DNA from: Burkholderiales bacterium
GTDB lineage: Bacteria; Pseudomonadota; Gammaproteobacteria; Burkholderiales; Burkholderiaceae_C
Assembly (NCBI GenBank): GCA_017307855.1
Contig: JAFKGD010000004.1
Coordinates: 248,001-312,000, forward strand
Direction: 5' to 3'
Length of the DNA stretch: 64,000 nucleotides
In this document: positions 1 to 7,928 of the stretch, one piece after another
Layout: each line of letters begins with the position of its first letter
How positions within the stretch are numbered: the first letter of the stretch is position 1
Translations under genes and position numbers: made by a program
Notes under the pieces: model-generated
Told to the model about the DNA's origin: nothing
Seen by the model: the letters and a program-made list of their open reading frames with translations, nothing else
Database searches by the model: none

Positions 1-859
1 TGCGCACGTCAGGCGTCTGCAGCGCCGCATTGGTGGCGGCGGCGAGCTTGTCGACGATGGGTTTGGGCAGGTCGCGCGGGCCCATAAGCATGTACCAGGC
101 GCCGATCTCGTAGCCGGCGATGCCGGATTCGATGAGCGTGGGCGTGTCGGGCAGGCTGGCGATGCGCTCGCGCGTGGTCACGGCCAGGGCGCGCAGCTTG
201 CCGGCGCGCACCTGTTGCAGCACGGTGGGCACGGTGTCGAAGTTCACGTCCACCTGGCCGGCCATCAGGTCGGTCAGCGCGGCGCCGCTGCCCTTGTAGG
301 GCACGTGGACCATGTTGGCTCCGGTGGCCTGCTGGAACAGCTCGGCCGCAAAGTGCTGCTGCGTGCCCGTGCCCGACGACGCGTAGTTGAGCGACTTGCT
401 GCGCGCGAGCTGGATGAACTCGGGCATCGTCTTGGCGGGCGATGTGGGGGGCACCACCACCACCTGGGGCACGCTGCCGATGAGGGTGATGGCGGTGAAG
501 TCGGTGTCGGCGGCGTAGGCCAGCTTGTTGTTGATGGCGGGCAACATGGCGTTGGAGCTGACGTGGCCCAGGATGAGCGTGTAGCCGTCGGGCCGAGCCT
601 TGGCCGCCGCGGCCGTGGCGATGGCACCGCTGGCGCCGGCGCGGTTCTCCACGATCACGGACTGCTTGAGCAGTTCCGACAGGCGCGGCGCGATGTGGCG
701 CGCGATCAGGTCGGTGCCGCCGCCGGGCGCAAAGCCCACCAGCAGGGTGATGGGTTTGCTGGGCCAGTCTTCCTGGGCGGCCACGTAGCCGGGGGCCGCC
801 AGCAGGGCCGATGCCATGGCGGCCATGGCGGCGCGGACCACTTGTCTTTTCGTGTTCAT
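1..859 (-). CDS. Bug-family tripartite tricarboxylate transporter substrate-binding protein (partial)
   Basis: The gene starts at 859 behind an excellent Shine-Dalgarno (AAGGAG, 6 nt upstream) and runs off the left edge, so the C-terminus is missing. The N-terminus is a Sec signal peptide, followed by Bug/TctC hallmarks: KPITLLVGFAPGGGTD near the mature N-terminus, IVENRAGASG, PDGYTLILG, NYASSGTGT and HVPYKGSGAA. Such periplasmic proteins bind carboxylates and feed TctAB permeases. None is adjacent; the only tctBA pair here is 60 kb away. The gene follows the isomerase-like gene with a 29-bp gap, so the ligand may be that enzyme's substrate (inference). Family assignment is firm; the ligand is unknown. 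Confidence 0.93.
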   Translation of the reverse strand, partial: MNTKRQVVRAAMAAMASALLAAPGYVAAQEDWPSKPITLLVGFAPGGGTDLIARHIAPRLSELLKQSVIVENRAGASGAIATAAAAKARPDGYTLILGHVSSNAMLPAINNKLAYAADTDFTAITLIGSVPQVVVVPPTSPAKTMPEFIQLARSKSLNYASSGTGTQQHFAAELFQQATGANMVHVPYKGSGAALTDLMAGQVDVNFDTVPTVLQQVRAGKLRALAVTTRERIASLPDTPTLIESGIAGYEIGAWYMLMGPRDLPKPIVDKLAAATNAALQTPDVR

Positions 860-888
860 GCTTGTCTCCTTTTTTCTGTGCCGGGGGC

Positions 889-1692
889 TCAGTGGAATTC
901 GCAGAGGCTGCCGAAACCCGGGAACTGGTCCTTGATGCCCATCTTGCGCAGGGCCGACCAGTAGATGACGGGGCCCGATGCGAAGACCGGCATCTTGAGC
1001 CACTTCTCGGCGTCGTTGGCCACGCGCGCATAGGCCAGGTTGGTGCCCAGCTGCAGGATGGCGTCGGGCTTGGCGGCGTGGCAGCGCATCGTGGCTTCGG
1101 CCAGTTGTTCATAGGTCTGCGATGCGACGTGGATGATGCTCTTGCACTTGAGCCCTTCCACGTGCACCACTTCGAAGCCGCGCGCGCTGAAGTAGTCGAT
1201 GGCGTTCTGCTCGATCACCGGGTAGTAGGGCGTGAGCAGCGCGATCTTCTTCGCGCCGCAGAGCTTGAAGGCCTGCTCGGCCGACTGCGCGCCCATGGTC
1301 ACTTCCATGCCCGAGAGTTTTTCCAGATGCTCCTGCAGCGCGAAGCTGCCCTTCTCGCCGCCCATGTAGCTCTGCGACGACATGCCCAGCACGAGGTGGT
1401 CGATGAGCGCTTCTTTCAGGCGGCGCACCGAGTCGTCCAGGTTGGCCGTGACGTTGCGCATGATGACCGACCAGTCTTCGTTCTGGGCGATCTTCTGGTT
1501 GGGCACGTAGTAGCGGTCGACGGCGTTGATCACGCCCCGGGGGCGCATGTCCATCATTTCGTTCTCGACGTTGACGTTGGGGCCGGGCGTCATCACGCCG
1601 ATGACACCGCGCGGGCCGAGCGCATTCACGTAGCGCTGCGTGTCGTGGGTGGAGCCGGCGATCTCTTCGATGCCCTTCTGGAATGCATTCAT
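889..1692 (-). CDS. Arylmalonate decarboxylase / maleate isomerase family protein
   Basis: A 267-residue cytosolic protein of the Asp/Glu racemase superfamily, which catalyses cofactor-free racemisation, isomerisation or decarboxylation using one or two cysteines. The family signature GVMTPGPNVNVENEM lies near the N-terminus. The first active-site loop reads LGMSSQSYMGG, close to arylmalonate decarboxylase, where glycine replaces the first cysteine. The second loop reads QLGTNLAYA and also lacks the expected cysteine, so the chemistry may differ or be lost. I chose the start at 1692 because AAGGA lies at the right distance; an in-frame start at 1755 adds an unlikely 21-residue extension. Probably co-transcribed with the downstream Bug gene. 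Confidence 0.85.
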   Translation of the reverse strand: MNAFQKGIEEIAGSTHDTQRYVNALGPRGVIGVMTPGPNVNVENEMMDMRPRGVINAVDRYYVPNQKIAQNEDWSVIMRNVTANLDDSVRRLKEALIDHLVLGMSSQSYMGGEKGSFALQEHLEKLSGMEVTMGAQSAEQAFKLCGAKKIALLTPYYPVIEQNAIDYFSARGFEVVHVEGLKCKSIIHVASQTYEQLAEATMRCHAAKPDAILQLGTNLAYARVANDAEKWLKMPVFASGPVIYWSALRKMGIKDQFPGFGSLCEFH

Positions 1693-1791
1693 TTTTGGTC
1701 CTTCAATGCGGAAATTCAGACAGTTCGGGTACTCATCCTGGTCGAATGAATGCACGGAATGTAGAAAAACCGGCGTGGGCCGTCAACCGTC

Positions 1792-1866
1792 ATGAATTCA
1801 AAACAGGGTTTCCACCGAGAAATAGCAGGCCATTCGGCCGTTTTATGCAGAAAATGAATTCATAAT
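1792..1866 (+). promoter_or_regulatory. Paired ATGAATTCA elements and -10 box before the GntR gene
   Basis: The divergent intergenic region holds ATGAATTCA at 1792-1800 and again, as the perfect palindrome ATGAATTCAT, at 1854-1863. The second copy overlaps a -10-like CATAAT at 1861-1866, which ends 6 nt before the ATG at 1873. Palindromes of this size suit a dimeric GntR/FCD repressor, so autoregulation is inferred. No Shine-Dalgarno precedes the gene, which fits a leaderless transcript. Confidence 0.5.
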
Positions 1867-1872
1867 CGCGCC

Positions 1873-2568
1873 ATGACCAAGACTTTCGTCCATGCCACGC
1901 TGCTCGATGAGCTGCGCGAGGTGTTCGTGCAAGGAGAAATCGCGCCCGGCAGCAAGGTGCCCGAAGCCATGCTCTGCGAGCGCTTCGCGGTGTCGCGCAC
2001 GCCCTTGCGCGAGGCGCTGAAGGTGCTGGCCGCCGAGGGGCATGTGGAGCTGCTGCCCAACCGTGGCGCGCGGGTGCGGCAGCTCTCGCTGGATGAGGTG
2101 GAAGGCCTCTTCTCGGTGGCCGGTGCGTTGGAGGCGCTGGCCGGTGAACAGGCCGCCGAGCGCATCAGCCGCGAAGAGCTGGCCGAGATCCGCGCCCTGC
2201 ACGAACGCATGTACGACGCCTTCCAGCGCCGCGATCGATCCACCTACTACGAAGACAACCGCGCCATCCACGAAGCCATCGTGCGTGCCACGCGCAATCC
2301 GGTGCTGCTGAGCCAGTACGCCGTGGTCAACGCGCGTATTCGCCGCATCCGCTTCAATTCGCCGATGACCGAGGAAATCTGGGAGCGCGCGATGGCAGAA
2401 CACGACGGCATGCTCAACGCCCTCTCGCGCCGTGACGCGGCCTCGTTGGCGGGCATTCTCAAGACGCACCTCAAGAACAAGTGCGAAGCCATCGTGAAGG
2501 AACTGGGGGCAGAAGATGCCGCCGCGCCGCCACGGCGGCAGCGGCGGGGCAAGGCAGCCGCCATCTAG
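1873..2568 (+). CDS. GntR family transcriptional regulator (FCD/FadR subfamily)
   Basis: A 231-residue repressor-type regulator. The N-terminal winged helix-turn-helix includes the FadR-type signature VSRTPLREALKVLAAEG (about residues 40-56). The rest is an all-helical FCD effector domain with candidate metal/carboxylate ligands in DNRAIHEAI and in the late histidines of AEHDGML and KTHLKNK. It is divergent from the isomerase-Bug pair, so control of that pair by its carboxylate substrate is likely (inference). The C-terminus has a basic tail (PPRRQRRGKAAAI). No ribosome-binding site is visible; the -10-like box sits right at the start codon. Confidence 0.92.
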   Translation: MTKTFVHATLLDELREVFVQGEIAPGSKVPEAMLCERFAVSRTPLREALKVLAAEGHVELLPNRGARVRQLSLDEVEGLFSVAGALEALAGEQAAERISREELAEIRALHERMYDAFQRRDRSTYYEDNRAIHEAIVRATRNPVLLSQYAVVNARIRRIRFNSPMTEEIWERAMAEHDGMLNALSRRDAASLAGILKTHLKNKCEAIVKELGAEDAAAPPRRQRRGKAAAI

Positions 2569-2588
2569 TCGTGGGGCGCGCCGCTTTT

Positions 2589-3704
2589 TCAGGGGTAAGG
2601 CTGGAATTGGTTGTTGTCCCGGCTGAGCAACTGCATCAGCTTGGGGTGGATGAACAGCCTCTCTTTGCCGAACGGCATTTCGCGCAGCACGCCCAGGTCA
2701 GCCAGATCATGCAGGTAGCGAGAGGCAGCCTGGCGCTGCGCAATGCCTTTGTCCACCAGGTTGCCAATGCGGCAATAGGGCTGCTCGAAGATCACGTCCA
2801 CCAGCTCGTGGGTGTAGATCTTGGGTAGCCGCGCACGCACGTGTTCAGTGGTGTGCGCAGCCAACGCGCGGATGGCGGCGATCTTGCCCGTCGTCCATCT
2901 GGACGTTTCTGCAACGGCCTGCAGCATGAACAGCAGCCAGGGCTCCCAGGCGCCATCGCGCGTGACGCCGAGCAGCAGGCGGTAGTAGTCGGCCTTGTGG
3001 GCGATCACATGGCGGCTCAGGTACAGGATGGGCAGGTTCAACAACTCTTCCTGAATGAGGTAGAGGATGTTGAGCACGCGGCCGGTACGGCCGTTGCCGT
3101 CGATGAAGGGATGGATGGCTTCGAACTGGTAGTGGCCCACGGCCATGCGAATCAAAGGGTCCAGCTCGGTCTGGTTGTGAAGGAAGCGTTCCCAGTTGGC
3201 CAGCATGTCGCGCAGGCGGGCTTCGCCTTCGGGCGGGGTGTAGACCACCTTGCCAGTCCGGTCGTTGGTGAGCTGGGTGCCCGGGGTGCGGCGGATGTCC
3301 ATGTCCACGCCTTTGAGGGTGCGGCAGATATCTACAGCCGTAGCGGTGCACAGCGGGCGCGCTTCAAGAGACTGAAATCCCTGTTGCAGCGCGGTGCGGT
3401 AGCGCAGCGCTTCCTTGGTGGCCGGATCGGCGTTGTCCTGGCCCTGCGCGTACTGGAACAGCTGGTCGGTGGTGGTGACGATGTTCTCGATTTCCGAGCT
3501 GTCTTTGGCTTCCAGAAGCGGAATCGTGTTGATCAACATCGACTGGTTGGGGATCAGCTCAGCCGCCTGCTTGAGCTCGGCCAGCGCGGCGCGGGCCTCG
3601 ATACAGGCTTTGAGCACTGCTCGGGTTTCCAGCTCGTACGCTGGAGGAAGAGCGGGTAGCTGGTTGTACGGTCGATCGGCTTGCCAAGCGGGAGCAGTCG
3701 TCAT
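2589..3704 (-). CDS. fic: Fic family protein with C-terminal winged helix
   Basis: Fic proteins transfer AMP or another nucleotide moiety onto target proteins. The catalytic loop HPFIDGNGRTGR (residues 198-209) is intact, including His and the Arg pair. An SSEIEN motif at about 69-74 matches the (S/T)xxxE(G/N) inhibitory helix at the N-terminal side of the core (class II, self-inhibited). After the Fic core, about 65 residues (THELVDVIFEQPYCRIGNLV onward) look like a winged helix-turn-helix, so the protein may also bind DNA. I chose the ATG at 3704 because AGGA precedes it; an ATG at 3731 adds nine residues but lies inside an operator-like repeat. It lies downstream of hipBA on the same strand. 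Confidence 0.93.
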   Translation of the reverse strand: MTTAPAWQADRPYNQLPALPPAYELETRAVLKACIEARAALAELKQAAELIPNQSMLINTIPLLEAKDSSEIENIVTTTDQLFQYAQGQDNADPATKEALRYRTALQQGFQSLEARPLCTATAVDICRTLKGVDMDIRRTPGTQLTNDRTGKVVYTPPEGEARLRDMLANWERFLHNQTELDPLIRMAVGHYQFEAIHPFIDGNGRTGRVLNILYLIQEELLNLPILYLSRHVIAHKADYYRLLLGVTRDGAWEPWLLFMLQAVAETSRWTTGKIAAIRALAAHTTEHVRARLPKIYTHELVDVIFEQPYCRIGNLVDKGIAQRQAASRYLHDLADLGVLREMPFGKERLFIHPKLMQLLSRDNNQFQPYP

Positions 3705-3723
3705 GATGCAAAAATCCTGTTTT

Positions 3724-3830
3724 GGCGACATATAGACAGCTTATGTCGCCACCAGCGACACGTCAACAAAACATGTTCTTATTTCCCGAAAATGGCGACA
3801 CGTCGTGTATTCATGTCGCCCGCGGCGACA
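3724..3830. promoter_or_regulatory. Two GGCGACA-N13-TGTCGCC operators upstream of fic
   Basis: Two inverted repeats of identical geometry lie in the 130-bp gap between hipA and fic: GGCGACA 3724-3730 with TGTCGCC 3744-3750, and GGCGACA 3794-3800 with TGTCGCC 3814-3820. Their centres are exactly 70 bp apart. The first has longer arms (TGGCGACATA / TATGTCGCCA). A further half-site GGCGACA is at 3824-3830 and a partial GCGACAC at 3755. Half-sites 20 bp apart suit a dimer reading one face of the helix; binding by the Fic winged helix or by HipB is inferred. Confidence 0.7.
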
Positions 3831-3834
3831 TGAC

Positions 3835-5058
3835 TCAGCCCTCGCCTTTGAGCCACGTAAAGTCGGGCGGCGGCACGGTGTCTGGCGCCACACCCACGGC
3901 CGACTGCTCGGCGGCCCAGCTGGTGGCCACGGCGTCTTTGGTTGCCTCGATGTACTGCGCGGCCTCGGTGCGGTCGTAGCCGAAGTGGCCGCACGTGGCC
4001 AGCAGGTTGGCGGTAGTCGCCAGCGCGCTGCCTTCCCGCGTGATGGCCATGGCCAGCGTGCCCGAGAAGGTGATGTACGGTGCGATGTCGAACGCCTCGG
4101 CCAGGCCCCAGCGGCCGTCCTGGTGCAGCAGGCCGTGGTTGCGCGGATGGTCGTCGCCGTTGCCGCAGATGGCATTGAAGGCCATGCGGCGCCACAGCTC
4201 GCGCTGCATGGCGGCGATGTCCACGTCGGCGCGGCCGCACCAGCGGCCGATTTCCCAGGCCAGCGCGACGTACGAGCGTTGGCGCTCGCCGCGCGTCTGC
4301 GCGTCCAGGCGCAGCACGGTGTGCGCGCTGGCGTAGAGCGAGCGCAGTACCTGGCCGGAAGCGGTCACCTGCCGGTCGAAGCGCTTGACCAGCAGTACCT
4401 CGCGCTCGCCCACGGTCTGGAACTGCACGTCGGCCGCCTGAATGCCGCAGCGCCGCGCCAGGCGCATGGCCACGTACTCGCGCAGCGGCGCGTGCGGCGG
4501 GTCGCCACGGTCTTGCAGTTTGGCGATCCAGTGCTGGCCCTGGTGCAGCACGGTGAGCTTGGGCCGCTCGCCACCCAGGCTGGTGCCGTGCATGCCGCGG
4601 ATCTCGCGTGCGGCGTGGCTGCTGGCCCGCTCCGGCGGCAGGGCGGCCAGCACGTCGAGCAGGTGTCCGGATGCGGGTGGCTCGAAGGCGAGCTTGGCCG
4701 CGATGTCGTCGCAGACCTCGATCGCGCCCACCGAATCGCCTTCGGAGAGTTCGAGCCGCTGCATCGGATCGGCCAGCGTGGTGCCGCGCAGTTGTTCCAG
4801 CAGCGCGAGGCCGAAGCCTTCGGGGCTCGCGTCCCTGAAGACGCCGAAGAGTCCCCCCTGCCGCGTTTCTTTCAGGCCCGCGCGCGAGCGGGGGAACCGC
4901 AGGCTGAATTCATCGAGCGGCAGCGCGTCGGGCCGCGCCAGATAGTCGTCGTCGTAGTGAAAAGTGCCGACGCCGCGCGCCAGCGAAAACATGCCGCAAC
5001 GCACGGGCTCGGGCCGGCCGGGCAACCAGATCCAGACGGGTTTGTGCGTGTCGCTCAT
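3835..5058 (-). CDS. hipA: HipA-like serine/threonine kinase toxin
   Basis: A 407-residue HipA-family kinase; characterised HipA phosphorylates glutamyl-tRNA synthetase and causes growth arrest, but the target here is unknown. The N-subdomain ends around residue 100. The regulatory/ATP loop GTSLGGERPK is at 158-167. The catalytic segment NGDDHPRNHGLL (300-311) provides the catalytic Asp and metal-binding Asn, and FDIAPY (323-328) supplies the second metal Asp. All key residues are present, so an active kinase is expected. It follows the hipB-like gene by 40 bp and lies upstream of fic. Confidence 0.9.
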   Translation of the reverse strand: MSDTHKPVWIWLPGRPEPVRCGMFSLARGVGTFHYDDDYLARPDALPLDEFSLRFPRSRAGLKETRQGGLFGVFRDASPEGFGLALLEQLRGTTLADPMQRLELSEGDSVGAIEVCDDIAAKLAFEPPASGHLLDVLAALPPERASSHAAREIRGMHGTSLGGERPKLTVLHQGQHWIAKLQDRGDPPHAPLREYVAMRLARRCGIQAADVQFQTVGEREVLLVKRFDRQVTASGQVLRSLYASAHTVLRLDAQTRGERQRSYVALAWEIGRWCGRADVDIAAMQRELWRRMAFNAICGNGDDHPRNHGLLHQDGRWGLAEAFDIAPYITFSGTLAMAITREGSALATTANLLATCGHFGYDRTEAAQYIEATKDAVATSWAAEQSAVGVAPDTVPPPDFTWLKGEG

Positions 5059-5098
5059 GGGTGCAAGGCTCAGGGGTGTTCAGATGAAGCGCACGCGT

Positions 5099-5428
5099 TC
5101 AACCGCGCCCGTTGCCGCGCACGCGCTGGGGCAGTTGCGATTCGAGCAGCGCCACGTCGCCCTGTGCGCGGCCCAGCTGCGCGACGGCATCGCCGAAGCC
5201 GGCCAGCACGTCCAGCGCCCACAGCACCTTGAGCCAGTAGCCCAGTTGCACGCTGCCGCCGCCCTTCTCCATGGTCACCAGGGTGTTGGTGCTGATGCCC
5301 GCCTTGGCCGCCAGATCGGGCTGCGTGAGCCCACGCGCGCGGCGCACGGTGCGCACGCGCTCGGCAAGGGTTGTCAAGACGTCCTCGGCTTCGAAGGGAA
5401 GTCGCTGACCGGTGGAAGATGTTCTCAT
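5099..5428 (-). CDS. hipB: HipB-like XRE antitoxin / repressor
   Basis: A 109-residue protein with a helix-turn-helix at about residues 25-75 (LTQPDLAAKAGISTNTLVTM) typical of HipB and other Xre antitoxins. HipB neutralises HipA and represses the operon by binding palindromes at the promoter. The start at 5428 lies inside an inverted repeat, the expected autorepression arrangement. The C-terminal 35 residues are charged and probably partly disordered. Confidence 0.88.
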   Translation of the reverse strand: MRTSSTGQRLPFEAEDVLTTLAERVRTVRRARGLTQPDLAAKAGISTNTLVTMEKGGGSVQLGYWLKVLWALDVLAGFGDAVAQLGRAQGDVALLESQLPQRVRGNGRG

Positions 5429-5498
5429 ATCGTGTGATTAAAGATTGATAAATCACGAGATATTGAGATTTTATAGCGTCAGCTGGCTGAAAATGCAA
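5427..5498 (-). promoter_or_regulatory. hipB promoter with overlapping operator
   Basis: On the minus strand TTGCAT (5498-5493) and TATAAA (5475-5470) are separated by exactly 17 bp, a good sigma-70 promoter and unusually AT-rich for this window. Immediately downstream is an inverted repeat, AATCACGAGATAT (5451-5463) with ATATCGTGTGATT (5427-5439), matching at 11 of 13 positions. It spans the predicted transcription start and the hipB start codon, as expected for HipB autoregulation. Confidence 0.7.
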
Positions 5499-5595
5499 TG
5501 ACGATGCCTTGCACCCGACAGGCCTTACCGCATTGGGCGCTGCCCGTACGTGCGGATGTACTGGCGCGGCCTGTGTCCACCGCGCCGCAGCGCAC

Positions 5596-6009
5596 TTACG
5601 CCGCCAGCCAGTTCTTCGACTGCGACAGCGTGCGCAGCAGCGTGCTGGCCTTGTCGGCGTCGATGTCGTAGAGGTCGTGCTCGCCCTCGGGCATGAAGAA
5701 CTCGTACATGGCGCGGGTTTCGTCCGTCCAGGTCAGCAGGGCGAGCGACCAGTGCTCGAAGTAGCGGCGCTGCACCGCTTCGAGCTTGAGCAGGCGCAGG
5801 TCGCCGTGGCGGGTGTCGCGGGCGATGCGGCGGTAGGCTTCCTGCAGCGCGGGCAGCTTGCCCTCCAGGCACTGCATGTACACGCCGTCGAGCAGGCACA
5901 GGGCGCCGGTGATGCCCGCTTCGGCGTTGCGCACGCGCGAGGTTTCGAGGATTTCACGCAGGTGCTGCAAGTCGCCGGCGCGGCTCACGTAGGTCAGGCG
6001 GTGGGTCAT
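5596..6009 (-). CDS. BLUF-domain blue-light sensor
   Basis: A 137-residue short BLUF protein; the domain binds FAD and senses blue light. The first strand carries the photoactive Tyr (RLTYVSRA, residues 4-11). RNAEAGITGALC holds the flavin-binding Asn, and YMQCLEG holds the essential Gln. There is no fused output domain, so it probably acts through a partner. The GAF gene lies just upstream on the same strand. An in-frame ATG at 6066 would add 19 residues and begin 20 nt after the GAF stop codon. Confidence 0.87.
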   Translation of the reverse strand: MTHRLTYVSRAGDLQHLREILETSRVRNAEAGITGALCLLDGVYMQCLEGKLPALQEAYRRIARDTRHGDLRLLKLEAVQRRYFEHWSLALLTWTDETRAMYEFFMPEGEHDLYDIDADKASTLLRTLSQSKNWLAA

Positions 6010-6085
6010 GGCAGGCGCGGTATCGGCGGGCGGACGGGCGGGCCCGGGCAGGGCCGCCTGATACATGCGAAAGGTGTGGCGCGGC

Positions 6086-6601
6086 TCAGGCCGGCAGGTA
6101 GGGCGAGATGAAGCGCGCGGCGCGCTGCATGAATTCGAACTGCTCGTCGCCCAGATCTTTCTGCAGGGCGTCGAAGTGGCACAACGTGCCGAAGAGCTCG
6201 CCCCGGTTGTCAAGCACGGGCACGCCGTGATAGGACAGCAGCACGCCCTGGTACTTGTGGCCGTTCAGGCGCTCATCGGTGCCGGTGTTGCTGGTGCGGA
6301 AGACGCCGTCGCGCAGCACGAACTGGCAGAAGCTGTCCTGCAGCGGCACCACGGCCAGGAATTCGGGGCGCACTTCGCCCTGCTTGTCATGCAGTTCGAC
6401 GTTGTGCAGGTGGCCGTCGCGCAGGCGGTAGACGCCGGTGTAGCGGTGCGACACCGGCTCATTGAGGAAACCCATGGCCTTGGCCAGGCCGCCCTGTTGC
6501 AGGGCGGTCTGGAAGAGTTCGAGCTGGAAGGGCATGGGGTGTGGCGGTTGTGCCGGCAAATCGAAGGCGCAATTGTCGCCGATCGAACTGTGTCTTTTCA
6601 T
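6086..6601 (-). CDS. GAF-domain protein
   Basis: A 171-residue single-domain GAF protein. The fold is recognisable from SYHGVPVLDNRGELFGTLCHFD followed by the closing helix DEQFEFMQRAARF. The bound ligand cannot be told from sequence. It is 19 bp downstream of the transglutaminase gene and just upstream of the BLUF gene, so light and small-ligand sensing may be combined (inference). An alternative start at 6535 (MPFQLELF) removes a poorly conserved 22-residue leader; neither start has a strong ribosome-binding site. Confidence 0.82.
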   Translation of the reverse strand: MKRHSSIGDNCAFDLPAQPPHPMPFQLELFQTALQQGGLAKAMGFLNEPVSHRYTGVYRLRDGHLHNVELHDKQGEVRPEFLAVVPLQDSFCQFVLRDGVFRTSNTGTDERLNGHKYQGVLLSYHGVPVLDNRGELFGTLCHFDALQKDLGDEQFEFMQRAARFISPYLPA

Positions 6602-6620
6602 GCACCGCGCGCGGCGGGTG

Positions 6621-7502
6621 CTAGGACGCCGCGGTGGAGAGGGCTTCGCCCGTGCGCTGCGGCCAGGTGGTGTGGCCTTGCGCGTCGGCCACCGGTGTCA
6701 CGAACAGCCTGCGGCCCAGGGGTTGCACGTCGCCGAACAGCGTGGCGTAGGCGTTGTCGGCCGCGTCCAGCCCGGTGGAGATGCGCAGCAGGCCGCGCGG
6801 TATCGCCGTGCCCGAGGGGTCGAACAGATACCAGCGGCCCGACAGGTAGACCTCCACATAGGCATGGAAGTCGGGCGGGCCCAGGGCCGGGTCGGCGCCG
6901 TAGTCCAGCCCTGTGGTGAAGCGTGCCGGCATGTTGAGCGCGCGGCAGATGGCGATCATGACGTGGGCCGAATCGCGGCACACGCCCCTGCCCTGCGCCA
7001 GCGTCTGCATGGCGGTGGTGCTGGGCAGCGAGCTGCCCGATTCGAATGCGATGTGGCGCTGCACCCAGTCGCAGATGGCCTGCGCGCGACCGTGGCCCTG
7101 CCACATGGCGCCGAATTCGCGCAGGGCGAAGGCGGCCATCAGGTCGGATTCGCAGTAGCGGCTGGCGCACAGGTAGGGCAGCACCTCGGCGGGCAGATTG
7201 CGCACCCAGGTTTCGGCCACGTCGGCCGGGTTGGCGTGATGGAAGATCACGTCCACCTCGGCGTCGTAGCGCAGCACCAGCGGGCCCGGCATCGCGGTCA
7301 CGTGCAGGCGCCGGCTGGTGTTGCCAGGGGCTTGCAGCTCGCGCACCGGCACGGCCTGGCTCAGGTGCAGTTGTTCGCGCACCACCGTCTGGTGGGGCGT
7401 GCGTGCGGCCTGCACGCAGAAGAGGAAGTCGCAGTTTCCTGCGCGCACGTCGTAACTCAGCTCGACCTGATAGGCGAGCCGGGTGGGCCGGGTGTCAAGC
7501 AT
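6621..7502 (-). CDS. Transglutaminase-like cysteine protease family protein
   Basis: A 293-residue protein with the transglutaminase-core triad: Cys in GRGVCRDSAHVMIAICRAL, His in PDFHAYVEVYL and Asp in WYLFDPSG. These domains act as proteases, amidases or cross-linkers; no substrate can be named. A paralogue with the same triad lies at 50439-51230. I chose MLDTRPTRLAYQVEL at 7502 because it begins where the beta-sandwich N-domain begins; longer in-frame starts would run into the RRM gene. Probably part of the operon running from 8445 to 5596. Confidence 0.87.
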   Translation of the reverse strand: MLDTRPTRLAYQVELSYDVRAGNCDFLFCVQAARTPHQTVVREQLHLSQAVPVRELQAPGNTSRRLHVTAMPGPLVLRYDAEVDVIFHHANPADVAETWVRNLPAEVLPYLCASRYCESDLMAAFALREFGAMWQGHGRAQAICDWVQRHIAFESGSSLPSTTAMQTLAQGRGVCRDSAHVMIAICRALNMPARFTTGLDYGADPALGPPDFHAYVEVYLSGRWYLFDPSGTAIPRGLLRISTGLDAADNAYATLFGDVQPLGRRLFVTPVADAQGHTTWPQRTGEALSTAAS

Positions 7503-7566
7503 GGAAGCTGCGAGCGGGCCGCCCGACCACGGCAGGGCTGCGGTGTGAGGGGTGGCCGTGGCGTGC

Positions 7567-7872
7567 TCAGTAGCGGCGGGGACGGCCGGCGTCCGACTTG
7601 AAGCCGCCACCGTTGCCGCGCGATTCCATCGGGCGCGCGACGTTCACCGTCAGCGCGCGGCCGTGGATCGACTGGCCGTTGAGCGCCTCGATGGCGGCGT
7701 TGGCTTCGGCATCGCTGCCCATCTGCACGAAGCCGAAGCCCTTGGAGCGGCCGCTGTCGCGGTCCATGACGATCTGGGCCGAGCCCACGCTGCCGTGCTC
7801 GCCGAAGGCGTTGCGCAGGTCGGATTCGCTGGTGTCGTAGGAAAGATTGCCGACGTAGAGTTTGCTGTTCAT
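7567..7872 (-). CDS. Single-RRM RNA-binding protein
   Basis: A 101-residue protein with one RNA recognition motif: RNP2 is LYVGNL (residues 5-10) and RNP1 is KGFGFVQM (about 44-51). A short basic, glycine-containing tail follows (SRGNGGGFKSDAGRPRRY). Bacterial single-RRM proteins are often cold-inducible RNA chaperones. Translation starts behind AAGGA 7 nt upstream. The 55-nt gap after infA is an unstructured CA-rich stretch (repeats of ACAAC on the coding strand), which may help ribosome loading at low temperature (inference). Confidence 0.94.
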   Translation of the reverse strand: MNSKLYVGNLSYDTSESDLRNAFGEHGSVGSAQIVMDRDSGRSKGFGFVQMGSDAEANAAIEALNGQSIHGRALTVNVARPMESRGNGGGFKSDAGRPRRY

Positions 7873-7928
7873 TGAATGTTCCTTGAAAGGTGTGGGTTGG
7901 GTTGTGTTGTGTTGAATGGAGCGGGCGG

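Noticed and set aside
811-1749. 312-codon plus-strand frame opposite the isomerase-like gene
   Set aside because: Shadow of the real minus-strand gene, which has a ribosome-binding site and family motifs.
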